Source: Candidatus Thorarchaeota archaeon
GTDB lineage: Archaea > Asgardarchaeota > Thorarchaeia > Thorarchaeales > Thorarchaeaceae
DNA length: 64,000 bases
Direction: 5' to 3'
NCBI GenBank assembly: GCA_029855935.1
Contig: JAGSHN010000022.1
Location: 1 to 64,000, forward strand
Of the stretch, positions 34,458 to 42,803 are shown piece by piece. Every line of letters begins with the position of its first letter. Position 1 is the stretch's first letter. The position numbers and the translations under genes are program-made. The notes below the pieces were generated by a model, which saw nothing but the letters and a program-made list of their open reading frames with translations, did not search any database and was not told where the DNA came from.

Positions 34458-34466
34458 GCTTTAAGG
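34458..34466 (+). promoter_or_regulatory. TATA-like GCTTTAAGG for the dehydrogenase gene
   Basis: It lies 37-45 bases before CTG 34503, with the ribosome-site-like AAGGGGGT at 34487-34494, eight bases before that CTG. The arrangement supports initiation at 34503. Confidence 0.45.
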
Positions 34467-34502
34467 CCCGTGCGAACCGTTGGCTCAAGGGGGTCCTGAA
34501 AG

Positions 34503-35492
34503 CTGAAGTCGCTGGTACTGACGGACAATGGTCTTCAACTGGCAGACACGCCAATGCCATCGATTCTTCCAGGCGAGGTAAGAATCGAGGTCAGGTCAGT
34601 GGGTCTGAGTGCGATTGACATCTCCATATGGAGAGGCGAGTACGACGTACAGCTCCCCCTGATTCTCGGTCATGAGATCAGTGGGTTCATCCACGAGAGC
34701 TCGGTTCCTGGTATCGAGCCGGGCACGTACGTGACCACCGAGGTCGATACATTCTGCGGCACGTGCTGGTACTGCCGTCACAATCTCCGGCATCATTGTA
34801 AGTCAAGGACGACTCTGGGAGTCACACGTGACGGGGGCCTTGCAGAGTACCTCACCGTACTTGCGGATATGGTGCATATCCTGCCCGATCAGGTCGACTC
34901 CGTGACAGGTGTGTTCGTCCACCCCGTTGCAACCGCTCTGGAGACCGTCAACAGGGTCCCGCCCGAGCACGACGAGCCAGTGGCCGTCATTGGCACTGGG
35001 AAGATTGGGCTCATCATCTCACAGGTCTATGAGGCGTTCGGTGCCGAGCCGTTCGTGGTGGGTCGCAATCAATGGAAGCTCGGACTGGCAAGGCAGATTG
35101 GAATTCGACATGTCATCAACAACAGGGACTCCGGGTGGAAAAACGCCATCCTCGACGCCACGGAGGGTGTCGGTGCGAGAGTGGTGGTGGAGGCCACAGG
35201 GACGGTGGAGGGCCTGAGGGACGCGCTGGAGGTCGTACGAAACGGTGGGACTGTCGTCCTGAAGAGCATCCACTCGCAGGCCATTCCTGTGCAGGCACAG
35301 GAGCTGGTAAGTAGGGAGATCACTCTCATCGGGACAAGGGCTGGTCCCTTTGACGAGGCGATTGATCTTCTGGCCAAGGGGAGGGTGGAGGTGAAGCGGC
35401 TCGTCAGTGCCCAGTTCCCACTGGATGAGGGAGAGCGTGCCTTTGAGTATGCGACAAAGCCGGATGTGACAAAGGTCATAATCAACGTCTGA
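34503..35492 (+). CDS. Zinc-dependent MDR alcohol/polyol dehydrogenase, probable CTG start
   Basis: The product is 329 residues. The GroES-like zinc domain includes GHEISGF and the structural zinc loop CGTCWYCRHNLRHHC; the Rossmann part has VAVIGTGKIGL. It oxidises an alcohol or sugar with NAD(P). The first ATG (34554) would delete the N-terminal strand of the fold. Starting at CTG 34503 gives the typical opening (M/L)KSLVLTDNGLQLAD, and an in-frame TGA at 34497 leaves no other start. A TATA element lies 40 bases upstream. It is followed ten bases later by the EndoQ gene. Confidence 0.88.
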   Translation: MKSLVLTDNGLQLADTPMPSILPGEVRIEVRSVGLSAIDISIWRGEYDVQLPLILGHEISGFIHESSVPGIEPGTYVTTEVDTFCGTCWYCRHNLRHHCKSRTTLGVTRDGGLAEYLTVLADMVHILPDQVDSVTGVFVHPVATALETVNRVPPEHDEPVAVIGTGKIGLIISQVYEAFGAEPFVVGRNQWKLGLARQIGIRHVINNRDSGWKNAILDATEGVGARVVVEATGTVEGLRDALEVVRNGGTVVLKSIHSQAIPVQAQELVSREITLIGTRAGPFDEAIDLLAKGRVEVKRLVSAQFPLDEGERAFEYATKPDVTKVIINV

Positions 35493-35502
35493 GGACCGCC
35501 CG

Positions 35503-36780
35503 ATGCCGGAGTTCGATGCCGACCTGCATATTCACTCGCCACACTCAATCGGTGTGAGCCCTCAGATGACCATCCCAAACATCACGGCATCCGCTCGGAG
35601 AAAGGGACTCAGCGTGATAGGCACGGGTGATGCCACTCAACCGGACTGGCTCAATCACTTGAGGTCACACCTGAGATCTGAGGGCGAGATCCTGCGCAAC
35701 GACAGGATATGCTTCATTCTGACTGCGGAGGTCGAAGATGCTGACTCTGTGCATCACCTGATCATCTTTCCAGACTTCGACTCTGTGGTCAGGTTTCGAA
35801 CTGCTATCAAGAGTGACTCGCCAAACATAGACCATAAGTGGGGTGGTCGCCCGAGAGTGAACCTGAAGGGAGAGGAGATTGCAGGAGTCGCCCGTGACGT
35901 GGGTGCCCTCGTCGGACCAGCCCACGCATTCACGCCCTTCAGGTCAATATTCCGGGAGGGCAAGTATGACTCGCTGAGCGCGTGCTACAAGGGTGAAACG
36001 GACTATGTCGCATTTGTCGAGCTTGGCCTCTCTGCTGACACAACGATTGCAGACTTCATCCCCGAGCTGAGGGAACGAACCTTCATCACCGCCAGCGATG
36101 CGCACTCACCGGCGCCCGACAAGCTGGGACGAGAGTTCGTCAGATTGGAGCTTGAGGAGCCGAGCTTCGAGGAGCTCAAGATGGCTATAATGAGGCGGGC
36201 TGGCCGTCGACCAGTCCTCAATGTCGGCCTGGATCCACGACTGGGAAAATACTACCTCTCGTTCTGTGGGAGCTGCAGGCGCACGCTCGTGCTCAGGCGT
36301 GGCAACGAGCCGCCGCACTACGACAGACTGAACGTGTTCTTCTACACAGACTCCCCCAAGGGGACTAGGCAGCTGCTGAGCGACGTCCACAGGAGGCATG
36401 TCGTCTGTCCTGCCTGTGGCGGCCGCCTGCGCCTGGGCGTGAGGGACAGAGCTGCAATGATAGGTGAGGGTGAGAGCCGCTCTCCACATCATCGGCCTCC
36501 GTATCTTCATATGCCTCCGCTTACAGAGCTCATTCGCTCGGCTCTGGGTGTCAGGTCGACCAAGTCGAAGAGCGTGATCAGGCTCTACGACACAATGGTC
36601 GGTGGGCTCGGACCTGAGACTGCCATTCTGACCAAGACAGCAATAGAGGACATCTGCAGTATCGATGCCAGAGTTGCAGAGATGATTGGTGCCTACAGGT
36701 CGAGACGCGTCAAGATAGTCCCCGGTGGGGGCGGCAGATACGGAAGGATTGAGGGGATAGTGGAGGACAACGAGCAATGA
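35503..36780 (+). CDS. Endonuclease Q (PHP-family DNA repair nuclease)
   Basis: The product is 425 residues of the TIGR00375/COG1379 type, which includes EndoQ. This enzyme cuts DNA 5' of uracil, hypoxanthine and abasic sites. The PHP domain starts with DADLHIHSPHS (metal ligands H9, H11), then GTGDATQPDW, the EVEDADSVHHL block, and the TASDAHSP metal motif. A C-terminal zinc finger has CGSC and CPACGG. Thermococcal EndoQ binds PCNA; no PCNA box is evident here. The stop overlaps the next gene (ATGA), so the two are coupled. Confidence 0.88.
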   Translation: MPEFDADLHIHSPHSIGVSPQMTIPNITASARRKGLSVIGTGDATQPDWLNHLRSHLRSEGEILRNDRICFILTAEVEDADSVHHLIIFPDFDSVVRFRTAIKSDSPNIDHKWGGRPRVNLKGEEIAGVARDVGALVGPAHAFTPFRSIFREGKYDSLSACYKGETDYVAFVELGLSADTTIADFIPELRERTFITASDAHSPAPDKLGREFVRLELEEPSFEELKMAIMRRAGRRPVLNVGLDPRLGKYYLSFCGSCRRTLVLRRGNEPPHYDRLNVFFYTDSPKGTRQLLSDVHRRHVVCPACGGRLRLGVRDRAAMIGEGESRSPHHRPPYLHMPPLTELIRSALGVRSTKSKSVIRLYDTMVGGLGPETAILTKTAIEDICSIDARVAEMIGAYRSRRVKIVPGGGGRYGRIEGIVEDNEQ

Positions 36781-37094
36781 CTGTGGTTCGTGGTATCATC
36801 AGAGAGGTAGGGAGAAGTACCACCACAAGAATCAGCGCCAGACGCTGGTACGGCGTGACCAAGATTGTTGTCCAAGACCCCAAGACAGGACAGACCTATG
36901 ATGTGCGGCTGTCGGCAGATGTGATGCGACGCTGCAACTTTCTCCCGCGGGTCGGAATGCCAGTCATCATTCACGGCTTTGTGGAGGAGGCAGAGTACGG
37001 ACTGTCTGACTTCGTTGTGACACGGGTCACCGACGTCAAGCATGAGGGAGCTGGCATCAGAAGGGTGGTACGCCTAGACGAAGAGGATGGATGA
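36777..37094 (+). CDS. Small OB-fold-like protein coupled to EndoQ
   Basis: The product is 105 residues, beta-rich with basic residues (GIIREVGRSTTTRISARRW, KIVVQDPKTGQTYDVRL, VVTRVTDVKHEG). The strand pattern resembles an OB fold, which would fit nucleic-acid binding, but I cannot confirm it. Its ATG overlaps the EndoQ stop (ATGA), making it a candidate partner of EndoQ. It converges with the HTH/zinc-ribbon gene. Confidence 0.6.
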   Translation: MTVVRGIIREVGRSTTTRISARRWYGVTKIVVQDPKTGQTYDVRLSADVMRRCNFLPRVGMPVIIHGFVEEAEYGLSDFVVTRVTDVKHEGAGIRRVVRLDEEDG

Positions 37095-37122
37095 CGCCTC
37101 ACCCAGCAGCAGCGCAACACAC

Positions 37123-37422
37123 TCACTTGCGACGAGAGCGTATCAGAAATGCGGGCGGAAGAATCCACGTGGACTTACATTTGGGGCACCTCGACGGCGC
37201 CTTGGTCGATGTCCGGCCTGTGAACACGTGACCACACTTGCCGCACGATGCGGGACGGACCAGAAGCTCTCGCCCCTGAGGTCTCAATGACCGTGCTATG
37301 TGCTGCAGGTCCTCGTAGACCTGCGAACTGCGCGCGTCGAGCTCCTCGCAGATCTCCTGAACAGTGAGCGGTTCCTCACTCGACTCCAGCAGTTCTACTA
37401 TTCGTTCACGTCGTGTCGTCAC
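37123..37422 (-). CDS. HTH/zinc-ribbon transcriptional regulator (COG3357 type)
   Basis: The product is 99 residues. A winged-helix part (TRRERIVELLESSEEPLTVQE, ELDARSSQVYEDLQHI) is fused to a zinc ribbon (CGKC ... CPKCK). This matches COG3357, an archaeal predicted regulator. The start is GTG 37422, with a TATA-like AAATCTATTT about 25-30 bases upstream, so probably leaderless; an earlier TTG at 37461 lies in the promoter. Targets are unknown, but it sits between the EndoQ and NreA genes. Confidence 0.8.
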   Translation of the reverse strand: MTTRRERIVELLESSEEPLTVQEICEELDARSSQVYEDLQHIARSLRPQGRELLVRPASCGKCGHVFTGRTSTKAPSRCPKCKSTWILPPAFLIRSRRK

Positions 37423-37625
37423 GGCGACACTGGCGCAACGCTCCCAGAAATAGATTTGCAATCTTGCCTCGTGGTAGGCAGTCGAGAGTGCTGACGTACA
37501 GACAGACTAAATACGGAGACTGACAATACTACCTATGGCCAGCCAGTCAGGGGGTCAGACAGACAGGCATAAGACCGGCAGGCTGGTGAGTCTAGCATCC
37601 ACCTTGTCGGTCAGAGAGAGAACTT

Positions 37626-37636
37626 AGGATAATAGG
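37626..37636 (+). promoter_or_regulatory. TATA element AGGATAATAGG for nreA
   Basis: It lies 35-45 bases before the nreA ATG at 37671. The 248-base gap upstream also contains an ACTAAATACG TATA-like site (37506-37515) and several CAGACAGAC repeats, but no gene I can support. Confidence 0.5.
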
Positions 37637-37670
37637 TGGACTCGGCCCCATTGGTGCTGGGAGTGAAGAG

Positions 37671-38924
37671 ATGAGCCAGACGAGCCTCGTGAACTATGGC
37701 AGGCGGCCCACATTCGACGAGCTACTGTGCAGCAGATGTATGGGCCATAGAGCGCTCTGCGGGGTGAGACCGTGTCCGCTCGTCCTACGTGCTATGACCA
37801 AGGCGAGGATTGAGGATGTCCTCCGAGATCTTGAGCTGGAGGGCTCATCACCACCTGCCGTATTCGTCGGGAGCTACGGCTATCCCAAGGTGCTTGCGGG
37901 ACCACTCGTCCCACCCTTCAGGGGAGAGGCCACGGCGGTCATGGAGCGGCCAGACCTCTGGCTGAACAAGAGCATAGACGAGATCATGGCCCTCAGGTTC
38001 AGTCTTGTCAGAACGAAGCAGCTCATCCCAGTCAGTGCGGCTGCCGACCCGCCCCGTACTCTTGCCGAGACCCAGACGATGGTACTCTCGGACTCACCAA
38101 TTGATGCCGAGGCGGCCTTGCTGAAGCGCCCCGAGTTCACCACTATCATCTCTCGGAGTACACTCCCGGTTGGCCCATCAGCCCCGTTGAAGTCCTTCTC
38201 CCTTGAGGACAATCCAAAGGTCCCCCGGCCAGTGGAGCGTGTCACCTCGGACACGGACCTACCCGCCAATCAGGCTGTTGTCACTCTCTTCAAGGAGGGC
38301 GTCTCCGAACAGCACCTGACAAGACTCTTCTCAGTGGGTCTCCTTGGAATGGGTAAGAAGAGAAGACTTGTCCCCACAGAGTGGAGTATCACTGCCGTTG
38401 ACGACATAGTCTCAAAGCGACTACATCGAGAGGTGCTGGACTACCCTGAGATCACGACTCATCTTGTCTTCTCTGATCATGCTCTGGGGAACACAGTGAC
38501 AGTCCTGATGATGCCAGTGCCCTGGCAGTTCGAGGTCCTTGAGTGCTGGCTCAGCGGCCCTAACCCACGAGTGATCTCAGACCACGAGTATGCGCAAGGA
38601 CGCAAGACCTACGCCAGCCACGTAGTGGGCGCCTACTACGCCGTCAGACTCCCCGTCCTAGAGTATCTGAGCCAGACGAGGAGGCAAGCTGGTGCTCTCG
38701 TCTTCCTTGAGATCGACCCGAAGAGATGGGTCCCTCTCGGGGTCTGGAGGTTCAGGGAGATTGCGAGAAGGGCATTGAGACGGCGACCTGCACGGGCATC
38801 CAATCTTGACGAGGCACTTGAGATAGTGCAGTCAACGTTGGCAAACTCTCTCGACAGATACCTACAGGCCTCGGCAACAATAGAGCATACCCGGACTCAG
38901 ACCAGACTGACCGAGTTCCTCTAG
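37671..38924 (+). CDS. nreA: DNA repair protein NreA with PCNA-binding motif
   Basis: The product is 417 residues. A four-cysteine zinc finger (C20, C23, C30, C35, in CSRCMGHRALCGVRPCP) and the core block FSVGLLGMGKKRRLVPT are family hallmarks. The last eight residues, QTRLTEFL, are a canonical PIP box (Q, L, F, L at the right spacing) for binding PCNA. NreA is required for resistance to mitomycin C in haloarchaea. The diverged paralogue at 3664 lacks both end motifs. TATA box at 37626. Confidence 0.93.
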   Translation: MSQTSLVNYGRRPTFDELLCSRCMGHRALCGVRPCPLVLRAMTKARIEDVLRDLELEGSSPPAVFVGSYGYPKVLAGPLVPPFRGEATAVMERPDLWLNKSIDEIMALRFSLVRTKQLIPVSAAADPPRTLAETQTMVLSDSPIDAEAALLKRPEFTTIISRSTLPVGPSAPLKSFSLEDNPKVPRPVERVTSDTDLPANQAVVTLFKEGVSEQHLTRLFSVGLLGMGKKRRLVPTEWSITAVDDIVSKRLHREVLDYPEITTHLVFSDHALGNTVTVLMMPVPWQFEVLECWLSGPNPRVISDHEYAQGRKTYASHVVGAYYAVRLPVLEYLSQTRRQAGALVFLEIDPKRWVPLGVWRFREIARRALRRRPARASNLDEALEIVQSTLANSLDRYLQASATIEHTRTQTRLTEFL

Positions 38925-38991
38925 GGTGCTGCGTGGGAGCATATATATCTCGGCCCAGACTCTCCCCCAGTGGTCACGCAAGGACACCCTG

Positions 38992-39078
38992 ATGGCCGAG
39001 CCTGAGCCGTTTTGGTCCATAGCTATGGACAAAGTACGACGTCAGATGAAGGTCACTGCTGGCCTGAGGGGAGGATGA
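38992..39078 (+). CDS. Possible 28-codon leader ORF before the TadC-like gene
   Basis: ATG 38992 to TGA 39078 would make MAEPEPFWSIAMDKVRRQMK... (28 residues), ending 18 bases before the TTG of the TadC-like gene. A TATA box CATATATATC (38940-38949) upstream would start a transcript near 38970 that includes it. No ribosome site precedes it, so it may be a leader, or not translated at all. Confidence 0.3.
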   Translation: MAEPEPFWSIAMDKVRRQMKVTAGLRGG

Positions 39079-39096
39079 GGATGCAGGAGGATAGCG

Positions 39097-40617
39097 TTGT
39101 CGGCGTACGAGGCGCTGTGTCGCGTCGGAGAGAGAGTCCCACTCGCAGGACGACTGGCCCGCCGTGAGGACAAGGCCGAACTTGTGCGTGCAACTGAGTT
39201 CCTGCGGCCCGAGATGAGCGTCACTCCCGAGGGCGTGATAGGGGCCGCCTATCTGTCTGCGACGCTCGTCGCTGTCGCGATTGTTGCACTAGGCTTCCTA
39301 GCAAGACTAAACCTCCTGTCCGTCGTGCCCCTATCCCTCATCAATGGTATCTTCGTCTATTTCGCGCTCTCCACGTATCCGGTCTCCAAGATGAACAGCT
39401 ACCGCTTGGCCCTATCAGAGGAGGCGGACATGATCTTCGAACAGTTTGTGCTCGTCTTTCAGGCGAGGGGCACAATCTTTGACGCGATGTGGATGGTCGC
39501 TGAGTCCGACCATCCCTTTCTCTCTCAGGCCTTCCGCCAGATGCTCGGAGATGTTGAGCGTGGAACACCACCTGAGCAGTGCCTCCGGGAGTTCGCGATG
39601 AGCCAGCCCTCTGACGATCTGAGAAGATATCTTGTCGCGATACTCTCGGCACACGAACGTGGAGATGACCTTCTTGAGGCGCTCTCCGGGCAGTCTTTTG
39701 AGGCCGATGCTGCGCTGCGGGCAAAGAACCTTGAGCTCGAGAGCAGGTTGTTGATCACGGCCGCGGTCACTACATACCTCCCCATCATCGTGACCCTCGG
39801 ACTTGCACTTCAGGGTCTGACCAATGACATCTCCATACTGTTGCTGATACCCCTGTTCGGGGGACTCAGCGTCGTCCTTCGAACAAGGTTCACCCGAGGC
39901 TTCTCTGCGTACTTTGACAGACCACAACACAAAGGTCTGGCAACGCCCTCGCAGGCCGCCATAATGGCCGAGTACAACTCGTTCCTGAACCTTCTGCTGC
40001 TCCTCAGCGAGAGACTACGGGCCGGCGACACCCTCGAGGTCGCCCTCACAGAGGTTCGCGACTCGGCCGAGCCCGCTGTCAAGCCAATCATCGACACGGC
40101 AGTGGAGCGCCTGTATGCCGACCGCCCAATCAAGGAGGCAATGGAGGCCGCAGCAGACGTGGCGAGAGGACAACGTGTTGCATCTCTGGTCAGGCTGACA
40201 CAGAGGATGTGTGAGGTGTCCACACTTGAGGCAGGGCACCGTCTTGGTCGAATTGTTGCGAGGCTCATCAAGCGATACGAGGTGGCAAAAGAGCGAGAGT
40301 CAATCATTGCCGCTCAGAGGCTCAAGGTGTATCTGCTCACTCTAACCAGTGCGGTCGTGCTGGGACTACTGTCGGCCCTCGCGCCGTTTATGGCTGTGGC
40401 CTCTATGTTTCGCGGTGGCGGGCCAATTCAGTTCCCAGCCCTCTCGATCTCAGACATTGTACCGCTTGCCATAACTCTGGGCGTGACCTCTTTGATCACA
40501 GGTCATCAGAACAGTGTGATGGTCAATGGCGCACATCCGAGGATGATGGGAATGGTCGCAGGCCTCGCATACTGGCTCTCCTTAGTGGTCGGGCTGTCAC
40601 TTGTCCACATAGTATGA
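39097..40617 (+). CDS. TadC/GspF-like pilus or secretion platform protein (orphan)
   Basis: The product is 506 residues with two T2SSF-type domains. Each has a soluble helical part (RLALSEEADMIFEQFVLVF, and AEYNSFLNLLLLLSERLRAG) and membrane helices; total membrane segments about eight. Such proteins are the inner-membrane platform of type IV pili, archaella and Tad systems, working with a GspE-like ATPase. No ATPase or pilin gene lies in this window. The start is TTG 39097 with AGGAGG six bases upstream. Its leader may include a 28-codon ORF. Confidence 0.8.
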   Translation: MSAYEALCRVGERVPLAGRLARREDKAELVRATEFLRPEMSVTPEGVIGAAYLSATLVAVAIVALGFLARLNLLSVVPLSLINGIFVYFALSTYPVSKMNSYRLALSEEADMIFEQFVLVFQARGTIFDAMWMVAESDHPFLSQAFRQMLGDVERGTPPEQCLREFAMSQPSDDLRRYLVAILSAHERGDDLLEALSGQSFEADAALRAKNLELESRLLITAAVTTYLPIIVTLGLALQGLTNDISILLLIPLFGGLSVVLRTRFTRGFSAYFDRPQHKGLATPSQAAIMAEYNSFLNLLLLLSERLRAGDTLEVALTEVRDSAEPAVKPIIDTAVERLYADRPIKEAMEAAADVARGQRVASLVRLTQRMCEVSTLEAGHRLGRIVARLIKRYEVAKERESIIAAQRLKVYLLTLTSAVVLGLLSALAPFMAVASMFRGGGPIQFPALSISDIVPLAITLGVTSLITGHQNSVMVNGAHPRMMGMVAGLAYWLSLVVGLSLVHIV

Positions 40618-40746
40618 CCTAGGCCGCCTCACGGCACCGGCACGGCAGAGCATGGGATTCCGTCAATGGCCGCGGCGACTCCCACCACGTAGCTTTTTTA
40701 GGAACTGGTTGCACTGTCCAGTCTTGCTACTCGCGAGGTGGTAACT

Positions 40747-41382
40747 GTGCAACTGATAATAGACTACTCGCTCGGAGAGATAATGGCCTATTTCAGGGAC
40801 CCTACGGTCATAGGCTGGGTTCTGGTGGGTTCAGGCATTCTTGCGGCGATATGGTTGTTCGAGAATCTCACGGACCCGATCCCAGTACTTGGTTGGCTCT
40901 TTGATGGCTTGAATGCTGTGGCAGCCTACCTTGGATTCATCGTTGGCGCGCTGGACATCCTTGTGGGCTATGTGGTGTATGAGTACTATCCAGCGGCCAC
41001 ATTGGTGGCAGCGGTGCTTGTCGTGGCGGGATTCTGTCTCGTGATGCGCCTGCTAAAGAAGATCCCGCTGGCGCTGGTCTTCGCACTGGCGGTGGCCATC
41101 TTCGGGACCTTTACGGTCTACGGCATACTCGCGCCATACAAGGATGCCATGTTTATTGGCGACATAGTGACGCAGATCATCTCTCTCAAGGGGATGATCA
41201 TAATTGGCCTCATCATATTCACCGTGGCCTACGTTGTCGGAGGTCTCGTGATCAAGCTGATCCAGCTCATCGGCGCGGTCTTCTCCTCAGCCCCAGTGAG
41301 CGTCTTGGTTGGCCTCGGTGCTATCGCCGTGGGAATAATTGTCCTCGTGAACCCGGTCATGGTAAGCCTCATCGTCACGTGA
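40747..41382 (+). CDS. Multi-pass membrane protein, unknown
   Basis: The product is 211 residues with about six membrane segments and few charged loops (FENLTDPIPVLGW, LAPYKDAMFIGD). The start is GTG 40747 with GAGGTG six bases upstream; a TATA-like CTTTTTTAGG lies about 50 bases before. It follows the TadC-like gene but has its own promoter, so co-function is uncertain. No family recognised. Confidence 0.65.
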   Translation: MQLIIDYSLGEIMAYFRDPTVIGWVLVGSGILAAIWLFENLTDPIPVLGWLFDGLNAVAAYLGFIVGALDILVGYVVYEYYPAATLVAAVLVVAGFCLVMRLLKKIPLALVFALAVAIFGTFTVYGILAPYKDAMFIGDIVTQIISLKGMIIIGLIIFTVAYVVGGLVIKLIQLIGAVFSSAPVSVLVGLGAIAVGIIVLVNPVMVSLIVT

Positions 41383-41554
41383 CCCCAACAGGAGATACGA
41401 CGAAATCGGGAGGAGAGCCGTCAAGAAGTCCTCCTCCCCTTCACACTTTTGCGGATCACGCATTGCCTGCACCAGCGGCGCTAGGTCGCGATAGGATGAT
41501 GTTCCATCGAGGCCCCAGGTCCGGTTGTTTCGGGTGACAGGCTGGTGGGGATAA

Positions 41555-41562
41555 GTTATAAT
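41555..41562 (+). promoter_or_regulatory. TATA box GTTATAAT
   Basis: It lies 44-51 bases before GTG 41606. It overlaps the ATG at 41561, which therefore cannot be the start of the gene downstream. Confidence 0.5.
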
Positions 41563-41605
41563 GGAACCGGGAGAAGATGTATCTACACGCTCCCGAGGGA
41601 ATGCC

Positions 41606-41881
41606 GTGCCATATTGTGAACTCTGGATGGAGATGCGGTCAGGAAATGTCGCCTTCAGGGTGGCCCTCCTCGTACCCGTCGGATTCGACGTGCCCATCGA
41701 CCTGAAAAAGCTGAAGATGCGTGATGCCATCGCCGACAGGGAGTTCTACGTCTCCCGGTGGTTCCCGGAGGTGCTGGCGGCAAAACACGCAATGGATGAT
41801 GTCGCAAGATACTATGCCGAACGAAGGGTGAAGTTCCTCTTCTTCAGAGAGATCCGACCCATCACAGCAACACTTGCCTGA
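41606..41881 (+). CDS. Unknown 91-residue protein
   Basis: This is a soluble alpha/beta protein with no signal peptide. Stretches: NVAFRVALLVPVGFDVPID, EVLAAKHAMDDVARYYAERR, KFLFFREIRPITATLA. The start is GTG 41606, five bases after GAGGGA and about 50 bases after a TATA box; ATG 41627 is an alternative. No family recognised. Confidence 0.5.
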   Translation: MPYCELWMEMRSGNVAFRVALLVPVGFDVPIDLKKLKMRDAIADREFYVSRWFPEVLAAKHAMDDVARYYAERRVKFLFFREIRPITATLA

Positions 41882-41904
41882 ACACAGTGTGACAGAGACT
41901 ACCT

Positions 41905-41925
41905 GATGGCCTCAGATGCGCCATC
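41905..41925. terminator. Inverted repeat GATGGC-N9-GCCATC
   Basis: This six-base perfect inverted repeat starts 24 bases after the TGA of the 91-residue gene and precedes the regulator gene's promoter. It may be a terminator hairpin, or an operator for the RHH regulator downstream. Confidence 0.35.
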
Positions 41926-42075
41926 GGAGGGACATCTGCACAGGACGACGACCGTTCATAAATCGCAAGCCAAACTTAAAATACGACCATTGACCCAAGT
42001 GATTACTCAGACTACCGGAGCCCACCTACGCGAGCCGTGGGAGGACTGCTCCCTGACGCAGGAGGAGAATGTCGG

Positions 42076-42639
42076 ATGGCCTCACCTCAGGTGACGGACG
42101 AGAAACACGATGACCGCAAGAGAATCATCAGCGTCACGATGAGCCAAGCCCTAGTCGCGAGGATTGATGAACTCGTTCAGCAGCGGATTGGCAGGTCAAG
42201 GGCGCAGTTGATTGAGGACGCAGTGAGATGGTTCATCGACCTGACCGTATACAAGTGGAGCGAGAGGGGGATATACATCGACTCCAGCCGGGTCATATTA
42301 GAGAGCGAGACTCTCTCCTCTCTGTACTTCTCCAGGCTGACACCGGCTGACCAGTACGAACTGGGCGTCACTGCGGGGAAACAGGCACCCGTGGCAGATG
42401 TGGTACGCTTGTTCCATAGCAAGGACCCGAGGGACCCCGAGAACTTCCCTCTGGTGTTGCGTCTGCTCCAGGACCAAGGGTGGGGAGCAATCACTCTACG
42501 GGATGACCTCATTGTGATCAGCAGCCCGTTCTATCCGCCTAGCTTCGTGAGGGGATTCCTAGAATCACTCCTCGGTATCCGCCTCCGCAGTGTCGAGACA
42601 TCGACCAAGGACACTGTTGCACTGAGAATCGTAAAGTAG
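42076..42639 (+). CDS. Ribbon-helix-helix transcriptional regulator
   Basis: The product is 187 residues. The N-terminal region has an RHH pattern: strand RIISVTMS, then ALVARIDELVQQ and RSRAQLIEDAVRWFID, the CopG/NikR-type helices. The C-terminal 110 residues are an unnamed regulatory or oligomerisation domain. ATG 42076 has GGAGGAG eight bases upstream. The 194-base gap before it contains TATA-like ACTTAAAATA (41974-41983) and inverted repeats that could be its own operator. Confidence 0.8.
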   Translation: MASPQVTDEKHDDRKRIISVTMSQALVARIDELVQQRIGRSRAQLIEDAVRWFIDLTVYKWSERGIYIDSSRVILESETLSSLYFSRLTPADQYELGVTAGKQAPVADVVRLFHSKDPRDPENFPLVLRLLQDQGWGAITLRDDLIVISSPFYPPSFVRGFLESLLGIRLRSVETSTKDTVALRIVK

Positions 42640-42803
42640 GTCACCAGTGGGGGATCTTCGCCCCGGTTGGGGATAGGTGGCGAGGGGCTGGACTGGACTT
42701 TCGGCCCACAGTCTAGGTGTGAAGACCTGCTGCAGACCTCCTAGGACATGGGTCAGACTGTCAGCCAAGCGAAGGGGAATCACGTCTTCGAGGCGGGTCT
42801 CTC

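Noticed and set aside
41561-41605. ATG 41561 as gene start
   Set aside because: It overlaps the TATA box GTTATAAT; GTG 41606 has a ribosome site at the correct distance.
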